DNA of 64,000 nucleotides from Streptomyces sp. V3I8 (GCF_030817535.1 NZ_JAUSZL010000002.1:5704001-5768000), one strand, 5' to 3'; numbered from the stretch's first letter, positions 1-9,086 are shown. Notes: generated by a model not told the origin, from the sequence alone. A program made the numbers and translations.

Positions 1-206
1 AGCCGCTCCTCCGTGGTGGCGGGGCCCGGCCGGAGCAGGAAGACGCCCGGCAGCAGCTGCTGCCAGGAGCCGCCGGGCCGGCACCGGGTGGTGACGTCGG
101 CGCCGCTCACGCCCCGCGCCCGCAGCTGGGCGGTGGTCAGGACACGCTGCTGTACGTCGGCGAGGTGGCGCAGGGGGCGGGGGGAGAGCGGGGTGTTGTG
201 GTTCAT
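1..206 (-). CDS. N-terminal fragment of AbiEi-like winged-helix protein (cut by window edge)
   Basis: Only the first 68 codons are inside the window; the 3' end lies beyond base 1. The start is the ATG complementary to 204-206. The visible part has the pattern LTTAQLRARGVSGADV, then an Arg-rich turn, then WQQLLPGVFLL. That resembles the N-terminal winged-helix of the AbiEi_4 family, seen in type IV antitoxins and in many standalone actinobacterial proteins. Without the C-terminal half I cannot say whether it is an antitoxin, a DUF559-type nuclease fusion or something else. The family call rests on motif resemblance. Confidence 0.5.
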   Translation of the reverse strand, partial: MNHNTPLSPRPLRHLADVQQRVLTTAQLRARGVSGADVTTRCRPGGSWQQLLPGVFLLRPGPATTEER

Positions 207-235
207 GACCTCGAATCTGCCGCGCCCGGCCGCCC

Positions 236-265
236 CGCTAACCGCTGTTACAAGCCCGTCGTCAA
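236..265 (-). promoter_or_regulatory. Candidate promoter for the AbiEi-like gene
   Basis: On the minus strand TTGACG (complement of 260-265) is followed after 18 bases by TTAGCG (236-241), about 30 bases before the ATG. It is a fair match to a housekeeping-type promoter. The rest of the 207-499 spacer holds the two repeat copies at 408-459 and nothing else I can identify. Confidence 0.4.
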
Positions 266-407
266 AACCGGACAACCCTGCCCTAAAGTCCGGCCGCCCG
301 ACTGCCGAAACCCCCTGGTCCACCGGGGGTCACGGCATGGACCACCCGAATTCCGTAACCGTTGCGAACGGTCCCGACGTCAACCTCCAAGCGCACGCCC
401 CCCATTA

Positions 408-459
408 GGGGCGCGGGGAACGGCGCAATCCTTCAGGGGCGCGGGGAACTGCGCGACAA
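408..459. repeat. Two tandem copies of GC-rich intergenic element
   Basis: GGGGCGCGGGGAAC occurs at about 408-422 and again at about 436-450. The second copy continues as TGCGCGACAAG. The core recurs inverted or direct in many intergenic gaps of this window. Here it lies just beyond the 3' end of pepN. Confidence 0.8.
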
Positions 460-499
460 GCCACGACGCACCCGCACCCGCGCCCGCATCCGACAACGG

Positions 500-3085
500 T
501 CACCCGGCGGAGCCCCCGTCGCACACCTGCCCCCGCAGCGCCCGCGCGAGGTCGTCCCGGGCCTCCAGCACCAACCTCCGGAGCGCGGGCGCGGCCTCCC
601 CGTGGGAGGCGAGCCACGCGTCGGCCGCGTCCAGCGTCTCCCGGGAGTCCTGCAGCGAGGGGAACAGCCCGCGCACCACGTCCATCCCGATCTGGATCGA
701 CCGCTCCTCCCACACCCGCTCGATCACCTCGAAGTACTTCGACGCGTACGGCGCGCAGAGCTCCCGGTGCGACGCCTGCGCGAACCCGGAGATCGTCGCC
801 TCCACCAGCGCGTTGGACAGCGCGTCCGACTCCACCACGGCGGCCCACGCCTGCGCCTTGACCGCCGCGGACGGCCGGGCCGCCAGGCACCGCACCTGGT
901 GCCGCTTGCCGGAGGCGGTGTCGTCGCGGGCGAGCTCCGCGGCGAGCACGCCCTCGTCCGCCGCCCCGTGCGCGGCGAGCGGCTCCAGGAACGCCCACCG
1001 CAGCTCCTGGTCCACCTCGAGCCCGTCGATCTTCTCCGTGCCCTCCAGCAGACCCGAGAGCATCTGCAGGTCGGCCCCGCCGGTGGCGACGGCCGCGAAG
1101 AACCGCGCCCACGTCAGCTGGTGCTGGCCGCCCGGCTCGGCGGACCGCAGTTCCCGCAGCGCGCCCTCGGCGAGCAGCCGCCCGCCGGTCTCCCGCCACC
1201 CGGGCGCCGCGTAGAAGGTGAGCGCGGAGTCCGCCCAGGCGTGCAGCGTCTGCAGCACGCCGATGTCCGACTCGCGGCCCGCGAAGCGCAGCACCAGGCC
1301 GACGAAGTCCCGCGCGGGCATGAGCGCGTCCCGGGTCAGGTTCCACAGCGCCGACCAGCACAGGGCGCGGGCCAGCGGGTCGGTGATGTCGCCGAGGTGG
1401 GCGCGCAGCGTGTCCAGCGACCCCTCGTCGAAGCGGATCTTGCAGTACGTGAGGTCGTCGTCGTTGACGAGGACCAGCTCGGGGGCGTCCGCGCCGGCCA
1501 GCTCGCCGACGACCGTGCGCGGACCGTCGACGTCCACCTCGGCGCGCGCGTACCGCACGAGCGGGCCGTCCGCGTCCTCCTTGCGGTAGAGGCCCACCGC
1601 GACCCGGTGCGGACGCAGTTCGGGGTGCGACTCGGCGGCGTCCTGCAGGACCGTCAGCTCGGCGACGCGGCCCTCCGCGTCGAGGATCACCTGCGGGGTG
1701 AGGGAGTTGACCCCGGCCGTCTGCAGCCAGGACCGCGACCAGGCCGTCATGTCGCGCCCGCTCGTCTCCTCCAGCGCCGCCAGCAGGTCACCGAGACGGG
1801 TGTTCCCGTACGCGTGCCGCTTGAAGTAGCGGCGGGAGCCCTCCAGGAAGGCGTCCCGGCCCGCGTACGCCACCAGCTGCTTGAGGACCGAGGCCCCCTT
1901 GGCGTACGTGATCCCGTCGAAGTTGAGCTTGGCGTCCTCCAGGTCGCGGATGTCGGCCGTGACCGGGTGCGTGGAGGGCAGCTGGTCGGCGCGGTACGCC
2001 CACGCCTTGCGGTTGTTGGCGAAGGTGGTCCAGCCGTTGGTGAAGCGGGTCGCCTCGACCATCGAGAACGTGCCCATGAAGTCCGCGAAGGACTCCTTGA
2101 GCCACAGGTCGTCCCACCACACCATGGTCACCAGGTCGCCGAACCACATGTGGGCCATCTCGTGCAGGATGACGTTCGCCCGGCGCTCGTACGACGCCTG
2201 GGTCACGTTGCCGCGGAAGATGAACTCCTCGCGGAAGGTCACGAGGCCCGGGTTCTCCATCGCGCCGAGGTTGTACTCGGGCACGAACGCCTGGTCGTAC
2301 TTCCCGAACGGGTACGGGTAGTCGAAGTGGTCGTGGAAGAAGTCCAGGCCCTGCTTCGTGACCAGGAAGACGTCGTCGGCGTCGAAGTGCCTGGCGAGGC
2401 CCTTGCGGCAGAGCGCGCCGAGTGGGATCTCCAGCCGGCTGCCGTCGTCCAGGACACGCTCGTACAGGTCGGTCACGTAGTGGTAGGGGCCCGCGACGAC
2501 CGCCGTGATGTACGTCGAGATCGGCTTGGTCCCGGCGAACCGCCAGACCCCGTCGACCAGTTCACCCACGCCGTTGCTCCACACGACCCAGCCCTCGGGG
2601 GCCCGCACCTCGAAGCGGAAGGGCGCCTTGAGGTCGGGCTGCTCGAAGCCCGCGAAGACCCGGCGGGCGTCGGCCGGCTCGTACTGCGTGTAGAGGTAGA
2701 CCTCGCCGTCCTCCGGGTCGACGAAGCGGTGCATGCCCTCACCGGTGCGGCTGTACGCGCACTGGGCGTCGACCACCAGCTCGTTGTCCTCGGCCAGGTC
2801 CTCCAAGAGGATGCGCGAGCCGTCGAAGACCGCGCCCGGGTCGAGGTCCCTGCCGTTCAGCGAGACGGCCGTGACGGCCGGCGCGACCAGGTCCGCGAAG
2901 CTCGTGGCGCCCGGCTCGGCGCTGCGGAACCGGACGGTCGTCACCGACCGGAAGGTACGCGGCCCGGTCCCGGTGTCCGTACCGCCCACCGCGGAGCGCA
3001 GGTCCAGGGACACCTCGTACTCCTCGACGGACAGCAGTGCCGCCCGCTCGCGGGCCTCGTCGCGGGACAGATTCTCACCGGGCAC
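500..3085 (-). CDS. pepN: Aminopeptidase N (M1 zinc metallopeptidase)
   Basis: Cytosolic M1-family aminopeptidase that removes N-terminal residues from peptides; 861 residues, normal for actinobacterial PepN. The substrate-binding GAMEN motif (YNLGAMENPG) precedes the zinc site HEMAH at about residues 308-312, with the downstream glutamate in LKESFADF. The C-terminal half is the helical ERAP1-like domain. I chose the GTG complementary to 3083-3085 because GAGGGAG lies 8 bases upstream; a GTG nine bases earlier overlaps that ribosome site. It is divergent from the DsbA-like gene. Family assignment is secure. Confidence 0.96.
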   Translation of the reverse strand: MPGENLSRDEARERAALLSVEEYEVSLDLRSAVGGTDTGTGPRTFRSVTTVRFRSAEPGATSFADLVAPAVTAVSLNGRDLDPGAVFDGSRILLEDLAEDNELVVDAQCAYSRTGEGMHRFVDPEDGEVYLYTQYEPADARRVFAGFEQPDLKAPFRFEVRAPEGWVVWSNGVGELVDGVWRFAGTKPISTYITAVVAGPYHYVTDLYERVLDDGSRLEIPLGALCRKGLARHFDADDVFLVTKQGLDFFHDHFDYPYPFGKYDQAFVPEYNLGAMENPGLVTFREEFIFRGNVTQASYERRANVILHEMAHMWFGDLVTMVWWDDLWLKESFADFMGTFSMVEATRFTNGWTTFANNRKAWAYRADQLPSTHPVTADIRDLEDAKLNFDGITYAKGASVLKQLVAYAGRDAFLEGSRRYFKRHAYGNTRLGDLLAALEETSGRDMTAWSRSWLQTAGVNSLTPQVILDAEGRVAELTVLQDAAESHPELRPHRVAVGLYRKEDADGPLVRYARAEVDVDGPRTVVGELAGADAPELVLVNDDDLTYCKIRFDEGSLDTLRAHLGDITDPLARALCWSALWNLTRDALMPARDFVGLVLRFAGRESDIGVLQTLHAWADSALTFYAAPGWRETGGRLLAEGALRELRSAEPGGQHQLTWARFFAAVATGGADLQMLSGLLEGTEKIDGLEVDQELRWAFLEPLAAHGAADEGVLAAELARDDTASGKRHQVRCLAARPSAAVKAQAWAAVVESDALSNALVEATISGFAQASHRELCAPYASKYFEVIERVWEERSIQIGMDVVRGLFPSLQDSRETLDAADAWLASHGEAAPALRRLVLEARDDLARALRGQVCDGGSAG

Positions 3086-3272
3086 GGGCGGCACTCCCTC
3101 GTGGCGTCATGGATACGGGTCGCATACGTGTGAACAGGACCGATCCTGCCATGCGCCCCTGACGCGGGGTACCCGGGAATGGCGCGGGCGGCCGATCGCG
3201 TTGACCCTTGAAGCAGCATCCAGGACCCCTCTACACCCGACGGACCCCGACCGACCCCGACCGAGGAGAAGC

Positions 3273-3929
3273 ATGTCCGAGCAGACGTCCGCCAAGACTC
3301 CTGTCGACTTCTGGTTCGACCCGCTGTGCCCCTGGGCATGGATGACCTCGCGATGGGTCCTGGAGGTGGAGAAGGTCCGGGACATCGAGGTCCACTGGCA
3401 CATCATGAGCCTTGCGGTGCTGAACGAGCCGAAGCTGGACGAGCTGCCCGACGAGTACCGCGAGATGCTGTCCACCACGGCCTGGCAGCCGGTCCGCGTG
3501 GTGACCGCGGCCGCGCAGAAGCACGGCGCCGACATCCTCGGCCCGCTCTACACCGCGCTCGGCAACCGCATCCACAACGACGGTCTCGGCCCGACGAAGG
3601 AGGCGATCGCCGGCGCGCTCGACGAGGTCGGCCTGCCCGCCGACCTGATCGACTACGCCGACCAGGCGGACTTCGAGTTCGACGCCGAGCTGCGCGCCTC
3701 CCACAAGGAGGGCATCGACAAGGTCGGCCAGGACGTCGGCACGCCCGTCATCGCGGTGCCCGGCGCCGACGGCGAGCAGATCGCCTTCTTCGGCCCGGTC
3801 GTCACCCCGGCACCCAAGGGCGAGGAGGCCGCCAGGCTCTGGGACGGCACGCTGCTCGTGGCCTCGGTCCCGGGCTTCTACGAACTGAAGCGCACCCGCA
3901 CGAAGGGCCCGGACTTCAGCAACCTGTAG
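3273..3929 (+). CDS. DsbA-fold protein, mycothiol-dependent nitroreductase (Rv2466c) family
   Basis: 218-residue thioredoxin-fold protein starting DFWFDPLCPWAW, very like mycobacterial Rv2466c, a mycothiol-dependent reductase. The cis-proline loop (GTPVIAV) and the FFGPV and FELKRTRT stretches also match that family. Rv2466c carries a CPWC active site; here the second cysteine is alanine (CPWA), so only a monothiol mechanism using mycothiol seems possible. The ATG follows GAGGAGAAGC. No signal peptide, so probably cytosolic. Divergent from pepN, with a strong terminator downstream. Annotation only as DsbA family oxidoreductase would also be reasonable. Confidence 0.88.
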   Translation: MSEQTSAKTPVDFWFDPLCPWAWMTSRWVLEVEKVRDIEVHWHIMSLAVLNEPKLDELPDEYREMLSTTAWQPVRVVTAAAQKHGADILGPLYTALGNRIHNDGLGPTKEAIAGALDEVGLPADLIDYADQADFEFDAELRASHKEGIDKVGQDVGTPVIAVPGADGEQIAFFGPVVTPAPKGEEAARLWDGTLLVASVPGFYELKRTRTKGPDFSNL

Positions 3930-4023
3930 GAGTGCGGCGGTCCGTCCCGTTTGCAGGTGATGCACCGCATGTTCCTCGGATGGGGCATTCCGGCGCCGTG
4001 CACCGGAGGCCTCCGTACCGACA

Positions 4024-4053
4024 GGCCCCCGCAAGCCAGTGCTTGCGGGGGCC
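4024..4053. terminator. Bidirectional terminator
   Basis: Perfect 13-bp stem (4024-4036 with 4041-4053) closed by a CAGT loop. It lies between the convergent DsbA-like gene and the TauD-like gene and would serve both. Confidence 0.85.
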
Positions 4054-4083
4054 GTGGGTCGTGTGTGCCGCAGGAGGCGCAGG

Positions 4084-4977
4084 TCAGGCCACCGGTGTGT
4101 AGTGCGACGCGTCGCCCGTGATCGAGTGGCTCTCCTTGCCCTCGATGCCGACCGGGACGTCCCCGGCCACCGTCACGCGGTTCAGGCGGCGCGGCAGGCC
4201 GTCGTAGTTGTCGACGGCGTAGTGCTGGGTGATGCGGTTGTCGAACAGCACCAGCTGGTTCGGCGACCACCGGTGCCGCAGGACGTTCTCGGGCCGTACG
4301 ACGTACGCCTGGAGCAGGTCGAGGACCTTGCGGGACTCGGTCACCGACAGGCCGGTGACCCGCTGGGCGAAGCCGCCGATGAACAGCCCGCGCTCGCCGG
4401 TCAGCGGGTGCACCCGGACCACGGGGTGGACGGTGCGGTACGTGACGGACGTGAACTGGGCGCGCTGCGCGGCCTGCGCCTCGTCGACCTCCTCCTCGGG
4501 CACCGCGTAGTCGTAGTCGTTGGTGTGCTCGGCCCACAGCGTGTCCGCGAACCGCCGCAGGGGCTCGGGCAGGTTCCGGTAGGCGGCGGCCGAGTTGGCG
4601 ATCAGCGTCTCGCCCCCGTACGGCGGGACCGTGATGCTGCGCAGGGTGCTGGCCTGCGGCGGGTTGAGGACGAACGTGACGTCGGTGTGCCAGTGGTTGG
4701 CGGCCCGCCCGCGCTCGCTGTCGACGGGCAGCACGTTCGGGGCGTCCGCCACGGCGGGCACGGTCGGATGGGCGGTCGTCAGGTCGCCGAAGTGGCGGGC
4801 GAACGCCTGCTGGCCCTCGTCGTCCAGGCCGACGTCGTCGAAGACCAGCGCCTTGTGCTCGTCGAGGGCGGCCCGCAGGACGGTGACGGTCTCCTCGTCG
4901 AGCGGTTTGCCGATGTCGACGCCGGAAACCTGCGCGCCGATCCTCGCGGTGACCTTGCGGATCTCGATGCCGGGCAT
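4084..4977 (-). CDS. TauD/TfdA-family alpha-ketoglutarate-dependent dioxygenase
   Basis: 297 residues, the usual length for taurine or alkylsulfatase-type Fe(II)/2-oxoglutarate dioxygenases. The facial triad is visible as HWHTD (His97-x-Asp99) and a distal His in ITQHYAVDNY near residue 262, with the 2-oxoglutarate-binding Arg in the following RRLNRV segment. The ATG has GAGAGGAATC just upstream and begins 11 bases after the monooxygenase stop. It is the last gene of a sulfonate-type transport operon, so the expected role is releasing sulfite or sulfate from organosulfur compounds. The exact substrate (taurine, other sulfonate or sulfate ester) cannot be read from sequence. Confidence 0.9.
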   Translation of the reverse strand: MPGIEIRKVTARIGAQVSGVDIGKPLDEETVTVLRAALDEHKALVFDDVGLDDEGQQAFARHFGDLTTAHPTVPAVADAPNVLPVDSERGRAANHWHTDVTFVLNPPQASTLRSITVPPYGGETLIANSAAAYRNLPEPLRRFADTLWAEHTNDYDYAVPEEEVDEAQAAQRAQFTSVTYRTVHPVVRVHPLTGERGLFIGGFAQRVTGLSVTESRKVLDLLQAYVVRPENVLRHRWSPNQLVLFDNRITQHYAVDNYDGLPRRLNRVTVAGDVPVGIEGKESHSITGDASHYTPVA

Positions 4978-4988
4978 GGTGATTCCTC

Positions 4989-6335
4989 TCAGATGCGGGC
5001 GAGTGCCGGGGCGACGTGCTGGTTGGCGGGGCGCGGGAGGCCGTACCTCTCGCGCAGGGTCCGGCGCGGGCCGTACTCCTCGCGCAGCAGGCCGCGGGCG
5101 CGCAGGATCGGGACGACGTGGTCCACGAAGGCGTCCAGGCCGGACGGCAGGACCGCGGGCATGATGTTGAAGCCGTCGGCGGCGCCGAGCGTGAACCACT
5201 CCCCGACGGCGTCGGCGACCTGCTCGGGCGTCCCGGTGAAGGTCAGGTGCCCGCGCCCGCCGCCGAGCCGGCCGATCAGCTGCCGCACGGTGAGCCGTTC
5301 GCGCCGGGCGAGCTCCACCACGAGCGTGTAGCGGCTCTTGGCGCCCTCGACGGAGCTCTCCGGCGGCAGGTCGGCGGGCAGCGGTCCGTCCAGCTCCAGC
5401 GTGCCCGGCGGCAACTGCAGCAGCCCCTCCAGCCGGTCCACGCCGTGCGCGTACACGAGGTGGTCCTCCAGCGCCTGCTCGTTCGCCCGCGCCTCCGCCT
5501 CCGTCGAACCGATCACCGGGACGATGCCGGGCAGCACCTTGACGTGGTCCGGGTCGCGGCCGGCCGCCGCCGTCAGGGACTTGAGGTCGGCGTAGAAGTC
5601 CTGGGCGTCCCGCAAGGTCTGCTGGGCGGTGAACACCGCCTCCGCGTAGCGGGCCGCGAACGCCTTGCCGTCCTTCGACGAGCCCGCCTGGACCAGCAGC
5701 GGATAGCCCTGCGGCGAGCGCGGCACGTTCAGGGCGCCCTCGACGTTGAAGTACTTCCCCCGGTGGCGGGGCGGATGGATCTTCGTGTCGTCGCCCCAGA
5801 CGCCGGCCGCCTTGTCGGCGACGATCGCGTCGTCCTCCCAGCTGTCCCAGAGCTTGAGCGCCACGTCGAGGAACTCGGCGGCCCGGGCGTACCGCTCCGC
5901 GTGCGCGGGCTCCGCGTCGAGCCCGAAGTTGCGGGCCGCCTCCGCACCGGCCGTGGTGACGATGTTCCAGCCCGCCCGGCCGCCGCTGATGATGTCCAGC
6001 GAGGCGAACCTGCGCGCCAGGTTGTAGGGAGAGTTGTACGAGGTGGAGGCGGTGGCGATCAGCCCGATGTGCTCGGTGGCCGTCGCCAGCGCGGTGAGCA
6101 GGGTGAGCGGCTCCAGGGCGCCGGCCGGCCGCTGCGCGAGGTTGCTCCACAGCTGCGGTCCGTCGGCGAGGAAGAGCGAGTCGAAGGTGCCGCGCTCGGC
6201 GATCCGGGCCAGGTGGATGTAGTGGTCCAGTGCCACGTGGGCGTACGGGTCGCTCTCCGGGAGCCGCCAGGACGCCTCGTGGTGGCCGGTGTTCATGAGG
6301 AAGGCGTTGAGGTGCAGCCGGCGCCGGGTCGTCAC
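4989..6335 (-). CDS. LLM-class flavin-dependent monooxygenase (NtaA/SnaA/DszA/SsuD-like)
   Basis: 448-residue luciferase-like monooxygenase with the group signature near its N terminus (LNAFLMNTGHHEASWR) and the nearly invariant SGGRAGWNIVTT segment of the NtaA/SnaA/DszA branch. Such enzymes use reduced FMN from a separate reductase to oxidise small molecules, often cleaving C-S or C-N bonds; no flavin reductase gene is present in this block. The GTG start overlaps the ATPase stop as GTGA, so the two are translationally coupled. The position after a SsuABC-like importer argues for organosulfur oxidation; that is inference. Confidence 0.88.
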   Translation of the reverse strand: MTTRRRLHLNAFLMNTGHHEASWRLPESDPYAHVALDHYIHLARIAERGTFDSLFLADGPQLWSNLAQRPAGALEPLTLLTALATATEHIGLIATASTSYNSPYNLARRFASLDIISGGRAGWNIVTTAGAEAARNFGLDAEPAHAERYARAAEFLDVALKLWDSWEDDAIVADKAAGVWGDDTKIHPPRHRGKYFNVEGALNVPRSPQGYPLLVQAGSSKDGKAFAARYAEAVFTAQQTLRDAQDFYADLKSLTAAAGRDPDHVKVLPGIVPVIGSTEAEARANEQALEDHLVYAHGVDRLEGLLQLPPGTLELDGPLPADLPPESSVEGAKSRYTLVVELARRERLTVRQLIGRLGGGRGHLTFTGTPEQVADAVGEWFTLGAADGFNIMPAVLPSGLDAFVDHVVPILRARGLLREEYGPRRTLRERYGLPRPANQHVAPALARI

Positions 6336-7159
6336 TGGTGGTCCTCCTGGTCCGTGGGGGTTTCCTGGTGCGCGGGGGTGCCGGCCGCCGGGCCGTGGCC
6401 CCCGTGGTCCTCCGTCACACCGAGCGCGGCCAGCAGCCGCTCGCGGTACTCGCCCAGCAGCGGATCGCGGTACGAGCGCGGGTGCGGGCGGTCGATGGCC
6501 AGGTCGAGGCCGATCCGGCCCTCGTCGAGCACGAGCACCCGGTCGGCCAGCACGATCGCCTCGTCCACGTCGTGCGTGACCAGCAGCACCGAGGGCCGGT
6601 GGCGCTCCCACAGCTCGCGCAGCAGGCCGTGCATCCGGATCCGGGTGAGCGCGTCCAGGGCGCCGAACGGCTCGTCGGCCAGCAGGAGTTCGGGTTCCCG
6701 CACCAGGGACCTGGCCAGCGCGGCACGCTGGGCCTCGCCGCCGGACAGCTCGTTGGGCCAGGCCCGTTCGCGCCCGGCGAGACCCACCTCGGCGAGGGCG
6801 GCGCGGCCCCGCCGCGCCGCGTCCTTGCCCTCGGTGCCGAGCAGGACGTTGTCGAGGACGCGCCGCCAGGGCAGCAGCCGGGAGTCCTGGAAGACGACCG
6901 ACACCCGGTCCGGGGCGCTCAGCGTGCCGCTGCCGGCGACCTCGTGGTCGAGGCCCGCGACGGCGCGCAGCAGGGTGCTCTTGCCGGAGCCGCTGTGCCC
7001 GAGCAGGGCCGTGAGCTGCCCGGCCGGCAGGTCCAGGTCGACGTCGTCGAGGACGGTCCGCCCGTCGAAGGAGCGGGTCAGGCCCCGGATCCGGACGGCC
7101 GGCGCCGCCTGGGACGAGGGCTGTCCGGTGTGCGTCAGCCGTTCAGTGTGCGTCGCCAC
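6332..7159 (-). CDS. ssuB: Sulfonate/nitrate/taurine-type ABC transporter ATP-binding protein
   Basis: 275 residues with Walker A GHSGSGKST, Q-loop VVFQDSRLLPW, signature LSGGEAQR, Walker B LLLADEP and the switch His in LVTHDVDEA. The DSRLLPW stretch is characteristic of SsuB/TauB. The GTG start has GGAGGG upstream and lies 25 bases inside the permease gene; the stop overlaps the next start as GTGA. The C terminus ends in a short His/Gly/Pro-rich tail. It energises the SsuA/SsuC-like importer. The gene symbol follows family resemblance; substrate is not proven. Confidence 0.9.
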   Translation of the reverse strand: MATHTERLTHTGQPSSQAAPAVRIRGLTRSFDGRTVLDDVDLDLPAGQLTALLGHSGSGKSTLLRAVAGLDHEVAGSGTLSAPDRVSVVFQDSRLLPWRRVLDNVLLGTEGKDAARRGRAALAEVGLAGRERAWPNELSGGEAQRAALARSLVREPELLLADEPFGALDALTRIRMHGLLRELWERHRPSVLLVTHDVDEAIVLADRVLVLDEGRIGLDLAIDRPHPRSYRDPLLGEYRERLLAALGVTEDHGGHGPAAGTPAHQETPTDQEDHQ

Positions 7160-8013
7160 GACAGCACCCTCCGTTCGATGATGCGGACCGCGCTGTCGGA
7201 GACCAGGCCGAAGATTCCGTAGATCAGCAGACCGACGAGGATGACGTCCGTCTGGCCGTAGTTCTGGGCCTGGAACATCAGGTAGCCGAGCCCGCTGGTG
7301 GCGTTGATCTGCTCCAGCACCACCAGGCCGAGCCAGGAACCGGTCACACCGAGCCGCAGTCCCACGAAGAACCCGGGCAGCGCTCCGGGGATGACGATCT
7401 CCCGGATGAACCGGAACTTCGACAGCCCCTGCACCTCGGCGAGTTCGACGAACCGGTGGTCGATGCCGGACAGCGCGGAGTACAGGTTCAGGTAGATCGG
7501 GATGTAGACGACGATGGCGATGATCGCGATCTTGAAGGTCTCGCCGATGCCCAGCCAGAGGATGAACAGCGGGATCAGACCGAGGGTCGGGATCGCCCGG
7601 TTGAGCTGGACCGTCCCGTCGACCAGCGCCTCGCCGATCCGGCTGAGCCCGGCCAGCAATGCCAGGGCCACCCCGGCGGTCAGCCCGAGGGCGAAGCCGG
7701 ATCCGGCGCGCCGCAGCGAGGTGAGGACGTCCGTGGACAGTGTGCCGTCGCTCCACAACCGCCCGGTGGTGCGCAGGACCGTCCAGGGCGCGGGGATCGC
7801 GTTCGGGTCCAGCTGCCCGGCGGCTGAGGCGGCCGCCCAGAGCACGAAGAACAGGGCGGGACCGATCAGCCGGGACGCGGGCAGCCGCTTGCCGGGGGCG
7901 AGCCCGCGGCGCCGCCTGCCGCGCCGGGCCGGCCGGGTGGCGGAGCCGGCCGCGGTGTCCTCGGCGGCCGCGGTGTCCTCGGTGACGACGGGGGTGGTCG
8001 CGGTGGTGGTCAC
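7135..8013 (-). CDS. ssuC: Sulfonate/nitrate/taurine-type ABC transporter permease
   Basis: 292 residues, about six membrane segments after an unusually long, Arg-rich cytoplasmic N terminus (RRGRRRRGLAPGKR). The binding-protein-dependent permease loop that contacts the ATPase is at ELAEVQGLSKFRFIREIVIPGALPG (described here in part: EVQGLSKFRF). Two in-frame GTG codons fit. The one complementary to 8011-8013 is 8 bases from GGAGG, while the one at 8020-8022 overlaps the binding-protein stop as GTGA but abuts the ribosome site. I chose the former. Confidence 0.9.
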   Translation of the reverse strand: MTTTATTPVVTEDTAAAEDTAAGSATRPARRGRRRRGLAPGKRLPASRLIGPALFFVLWAAASAAGQLDPNAIPAPWTVLRTTGRLWSDGTLSTDVLTSLRRAGSGFALGLTAGVALALLAGLSRIGEALVDGTVQLNRAIPTLGLIPLFILWLGIGETFKIAIIAIVVYIPIYLNLYSALSGIDHRFVELAEVQGLSKFRFIREIVIPGALPGFFVGLRLGVTGSWLGLVVLEQINATSGLGYLMFQAQNYGQTDVILVGLLIYGIFGLVSDSAVRIIERRVLSWRRTLNG

Positions 8014-8018
8014 GGCGC

Positions 8019-9086
8019 TCACCTCCGGTACCCGGCGGGGACGGCTTGCGCCGCGATGCCCTCGAAGCGACGGTCGAAGAGCTGGCCGACCTCGAACTCC
8101 TTCACGAAGCCGCCCTCGGCCAGCAGGTCGGCGGTCTCCTGCTCCCACTTCACGGCCTCGTCCCAGCTCGGCGGGAACAGCGGCTTGTTGGCGAGCTCGG
8201 TGATCGCCTCCGCCTGGGCGAGGCTCAGGTTCTGCGTCCCGACGTAGAACTCCCTGTTCCACTCGTCGGGGTGCTCGTACGCCCACACCTGGCCCTTGGC
8301 CCAGCGCGGGATGTACGCGGCGACGGCGGCGGCCTTCGCCTTGTCGGCCAGCACGGTGGTGGGCGCCCACAGCAGGCTCAGGAGGTCCACGACGTCGGTG
8401 GGGATAGTGCGGGCGCCCTTGGGCCCGTACTGCTTGAGGTAGGCCGGGGACTGCTGGTTGGCGAGCGGGGCGATGTCCACCTGGCCCGCCTGCAGCGCGG
8501 TGAGGAACTGGTTGCTGGTCAGCGGCACCAGTTTCACGTCGTCGTACGCCAGCCCGGCCTGCTTGAGCGCCCGCAGCAGGACGACCCCCTGGGCCTGCCC
8601 CTGGGAGAAGGCCAGCTTCTTCCCCTCGAAGTCCTTCACCGACCGGATGTCGCTGCCCGGCTTGGTGGCGAAGAGGTAGTTGGGCCTGCGGGTGAGGTTG
8701 ACGGCGACGATCTTCGCGTCGAAGCCCTGGTAGTGCGCCTGGATGGGCGGGATGCCCGCGTTGTTGGCGACGTCCAGAGACTTGGAGCGGAAGGCGTTGA
8801 TGACATCGGGACCGGCGCCGATGTTCGCCCAGGAGGAGACCTCGAACGGCAGGTCGGTCAGCCCCGCGAGCTTGAACTGCAACTGCTGGACGCCCTGGTA
8901 CGAGGAGATCTTCAGGCTGGTGCCCGACGGGACCTCGTCGGACAGCGGGGCGGTCGCCGCCTTCCTGCTCCCGGTGTCGGCGGCGCTGCTGCCCGCGCAA
9001 CCGCTGAGCCCGGCAGCGGCGGCGGCGCCGAGCAGGGAGGAGAGGAAGAGCCGCCGGTCGGCTCCGGACGGGGACAGAGGTGGCAT
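8019..9086 (-). CDS. ssuA: Sulfonate/nitrate/taurine-type ABC transporter substrate-binding lipoprotein
   Basis: 355 residues. An Arg-Arg signal (ADRRLFLSSLLGAAAAAG) runs into a lipobox LSGC, so it is a probable Tat-exported lipoprotein on the outer face of the membrane. The remainder matches the NMT1/SsuA fold, with the hinge stretch GKKLAFSQGQAQG. ATG 9086 is preceded by GGGAG at 7 bases; an ATG 21 bases further up lacks a ribosome site. It heads the run ssuA-ssuC-ssuB-LLM-tauD. Upstream lie a C-rich RNA stretch and a cysteine leader ORF, which probably control the whole operon. Confidence 0.92.
   Translation of the reverse strand: MPPLSPSGADRRLFLSSLLGAAAAAGLSGCAGSSAADTGSRKAATAPLSDEVPSGTSLKISSYQGVQQLQFKLAGLTDLPFEVSSWANIGAGPDVINAFRSKSLDVANNAGIPPIQAHYQGFDAKIVAVNLTRRPNYLFATKPGSDIRSVKDFEGKKLAFSQGQAQGVVLLRALKQAGLAYDDVKLVPLTSNQFLTALQAGQVDIAPLANQQSPAYLKQYGPKGARTIPTDVVDLLSLLWAPTTVLADKAKAAAVAAYIPRWAKGQVWAYEHPDEWNREFYVGTQNLSLAQAEAITELANKPLFPPSWDEAVKWEQETADLLAEGGFVKEFEVGQLFDRRFEGIAAQAVPAGYRR

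Noticed and set aside
362..3133. Very long open frames antisense to pepN and to many other genes
   Set aside because: They are Arg/Gly/Val-rich products of GC third-position bias opposite genes with clear protein families.
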